From: Ruminiclostridium sp.
Lineage (GTDB): Bacteria > Bacillota > Clostridia > Oscillospirales > Ruminococcaceae
Direction: 5' to 3'
Assembly (NCBI GenBank): GCA_017624025.1
Contig: JAGANY010000005.1
Location: 22,189 to 86,188 of the forward strand
DNA length: 64,000 nt
Part shown: positions 62,502-64,000 of the stretch, in pieces
How the letters are laid out: each line of letters opens with the position of its first letter
Numbering within the stretch: the stretch's first letter is position 1
Notes under the pieces: model-generated
The model's input: only the letters and a program-made list of their open reading frames with translations
Told to the model about the DNA's origin: nothing
Database searches by the model: none
Program-made: the position numbers and the translations under genes

Positions 62502-62933
62502 ATGGTATATTCAGAAAAAGTTATGGATCATTTCGCTAATCCCCGTAATGTAGGCGAAATTGAAGACGCAAACGGCGTAGGCGAAGTTGGTAACGCAAAG
62601 TGCGGCGATATTATGAAGATGTATCTTAAGATTGAAAATAATATGATTGCCGATGTTAAGTTCAAGACCTTCGGATGCGGTGCCGCTATCGCAACTTCCT
62701 CTATTGCAACAGAAATGATAAAGGGCAAGCCCCTCGACGAAGCTTTAAAGCTTACTAACCGTGCTGTTGTAGAGGCTCTCGACGGACTTCCGCCCGCAAA
62801 GCTCCACTGCTCCGTTCTCGCTGAACAGGCTGTAAAGTCCGCTGTTGCAGACTACTATACACGTCAGGGTATCGACCCTACTCCTTTTGTAGGCGTAATC
62901 GAAGACCATTGTGACCACTGTGATTGCGAATAA
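62502..62933 (+). CDS. nifU: Fe-S cluster assembly scaffold NifU/IscU-like
   Basis: 143 residues. VMDHFANPRNVGEIEDANGVG, cluster Cys in GNAKCGDIM, GCGAAIATSSIATEMIKGK, LPPAKLHCSVLAEQAVKSA: the three conserved cysteines. The C-terminus ends in HCDHCDCE, an extra Cys/His tail. AAAGGA precedes the ATG. Receives sulfur from NifS, whose gene upstream is interrupted. Confidence 0.93.
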   Translation: MVYSEKVMDHFANPRNVGEIEDANGVGEVGNAKCGDIMKMYLKIENNMIADVKFKTFGCGAAIATSSIATEMIKGKPLDEALKLTNRAVVEALDGLPPAKLHCSVLAEQAVKSAVADYYTRQGIDPTPFVGVIEDHCDHCDCE

Positions 62934-62941
62934 ATCCGATT

Positions 62942-62966
62942 AAAAGGGCGGTTTTCCGCCCTTTTC
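62942..62966 (+). terminator. Terminator after nifU
   Basis: AAAAGGGCGG / CCGCCCTTTT with loop TTTT, 9 bp after the stop. Confidence 0.9.
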
Positions 62967-63063
62967 ACGTATATTTCACCCCCTTTTCAGCCCGAATCTG
63001 AAACTATTTTAACGAAAAAAAGGACTTCTAAGTATAAGATAAAACAAAAGAAAGGAAATTATT

Positions 63064-63828
63064 ATGAAAAAAATATTGGCATTACTCCTTACAGGAGCAC
63101 TTATTTTAACTGCTTCTGCCTGTGGAAAGAAGGAAGAAAACGAAACAACCACAACCGCTGCAGAAAGCGAAGGCGGAAAGAAGACACAGGTAGCTTTCCA
63201 GGCTCCCGAAATGGAGGATACAACCGCCGAGGCTGTTGAATATCTTAAGGACAAGGTTCCGCTTTTCTCTAAATATCTCGAGACAAGAATGTCTATCCCA
63301 CTTACCTTTGAAACAGAAATCACATCCGAAAAGGGTACCGCTTTCGCCGGTATCTATATAAGAGACGATAAGACAGTATGCCTCTCCGCTACAGACGAAA
63401 CAGGTGCTTCCACAAGAACAGTATATGTGGATAATAAGCTCTACTATATCGTTGACGATGATAAGGCTATCTATTCTACCGATTATTCCGAAGAAAAGTG
63501 TAAGGAAATGGTTGACGCTTATCTTCTTAAAATCAGCATCGATGACGCTAAAGCCTGCAGCTATGTAAGCGACTATGACTATTACGGAGATACACTCTAC
63601 AAGCACGAAATTATTTACAGTGCACAGAGCGTCGGCACTCACTACTTCTATGACGAAGCCACAGATGAGCTTAAATATGTTGTAACCAACACAGACGAAA
63701 GCAAAATACTCGCCCTCAACAACGAAGTTACCGAATCCGCTTTCGAAATCCCCGACGGATATACAGAATCCGACCTCAACACCTACCTCGAAAACCAGGT
63801 AAATAACCAGGCAGCCGCACAGCAGTAA
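63064..63828 (+). CDS. Lipoprotein of unknown function
   Basis: 254 residues. MKKILALLLTGALILTASAC is a lipoprotein signal; a short Glu/Thr linker follows, then a beta-rich domain (VDNKLYYIVDDDKAIYST, TLYKHEIIYSA, HYFYDEATDELKYVV). Same plan as the protein at 34455-35360. GAAAGGAA precedes the ATG. Likely faces the outside; no enzyme motif is visible. Its 3' end leads into F1 copy 9. Confidence 0.7.
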   Translation: MKKILALLLTGALILTASACGKKEENETTTTAAESEGGKKTQVAFQAPEMEDTTAEAVEYLKDKVPLFSKYLETRMSIPLTFETEITSEKGTAFAGIYIRDDKTVCLSATDETGASTRTVYVDNKLYYIVDDDKAIYSTDYSEEKCKEMVDAYLLKISIDDAKACSYVSDYDYYGDTLYKHEIIYSAQSVGTHYFYDEATDELKYVVTNTDESKILALNNEVTESAFEIPDGYTESDLNTYLENQVNNQAAAQQ

Positions 63829-63830
63829 GG

Positions 63831-64000
63831 GTAGTTCTTATAGAAGCGTTTATAGGTATTTATCGGGAGAAACCTTTCTGAAGAAAGGCTTTCTCCCGAA
63901 CCCTCTTCCAAAGACTTTTAATATAAATAAAAGAACCACAGGTTAACCCTGTGGTTCTTTTATTTAAACTGAAAGTTTTCGGAAGGGAGTTTGAGGGAAA
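63831..64000. repeat. F1 nested-palindrome element, copy 9 (cut by window end)
   Basis: H1 63864-63898 and H2 63925-63965; H3 begins at the window edge. Its H2 stem ATAAAAGAACC/GGTTCTTTTAT has swapped one T-A pair for A-T compared with ATTAAAGAACC/GGTTCTTTAAT in copies 2, 6, 7 and 8. Left outer arm TTCTTATAGAAGCG at 63835-63848. Confidence 0.85.

Overview
The window looks like a chromosomal stretch of a gut-type Clostridia, most likely an Oscillospiraceae/Ruminococcus relative. The reasons are the strong AAAGGA-type ribosome binding sites, consensus TTGACA/TATAAT promoters with 17 bp spacers, GatCAB beside AspRS, a dgt-dnaG-rpoD cluster, a DUF1385-prmC pair, SPDTG-type sortase substrates, and secreted GH5, GH26 and GH25 glycosidases with acidic Thr/Glu-rich lipoprotein linkers. 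No rRNA, tRNA, CRISPR, transposase or phage gene was seen.

Layout. 1-9998: two paralogous sortase-anchored surface proteins, rhamnulokinase, a GH5 lipoprotein, two small membrane proteins, and a 1,200-residue FtsX-type permease with a giant coiled coil. 10131-18203: CobU-like, PilT and transglutaminase/cyclophilin genes, a YcdB/SLH surface protein, a PdaA-like deacetylase and a zinc-ribbon membrane protein. 18394-24117: gatC-gatA-gatB-aspS-yajC operon. 24197-33310: a flavoprotein, rlmB plus a large degenerate P-type-ATPase-like membrane protein, ung, a lethal-factor-like zincin and an OGG1-type glycosylase. 33475-45801: DUF1385-prmC, leuS, a three-gene Rnf-like D-E-A cluster, a MecA-like adaptor and rpe. 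46017-60135: GH25, GH26, a large FtsA-like protein, an Rrf2 regulator, rpoD, dnaG, dgt, yigZ, a BTAD/GGDEF-like regulator, yifB and a DUF5662-like protein. 60520-64000: a zinc-ribbon membrane protein, nifS-nifU and a lipoprotein.

The most striking content is not protein-coding. Nine copies of a ~190-250 bp nested palindrome (called F1 here) lie at gene 3' ends. It has outer inverted arms, two 35-nt side hairpins with 4-nt loops and a long central hairpin. Of ten convergent gene junctions, seven carry F1, two carry a second hairpin family (F2), and one has overlapping genes. Stems differ between copies but both sides change together, so pairing is maintained. I do not recognise either family by name. 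They look like structured 3'-end/bidirectional terminator modules or fold-back miniature elements.

Other points for a second look. The Rnf-like RnfA/RnfE/RnfD proteins have lost three of the four Fe-S cysteines and the SGAT flavinylation motif, and have no rnfB/C/G beside them. Three genes are interrupted: yajC by a 1-nt frameshift, nifS by an in-frame TAA before the catalytic Cys, and the P-ATPase-like gene by an in-frame TAA. Those lesions may be real or may be consensus errors of an assembled genome; the sequence alone cannot decide.
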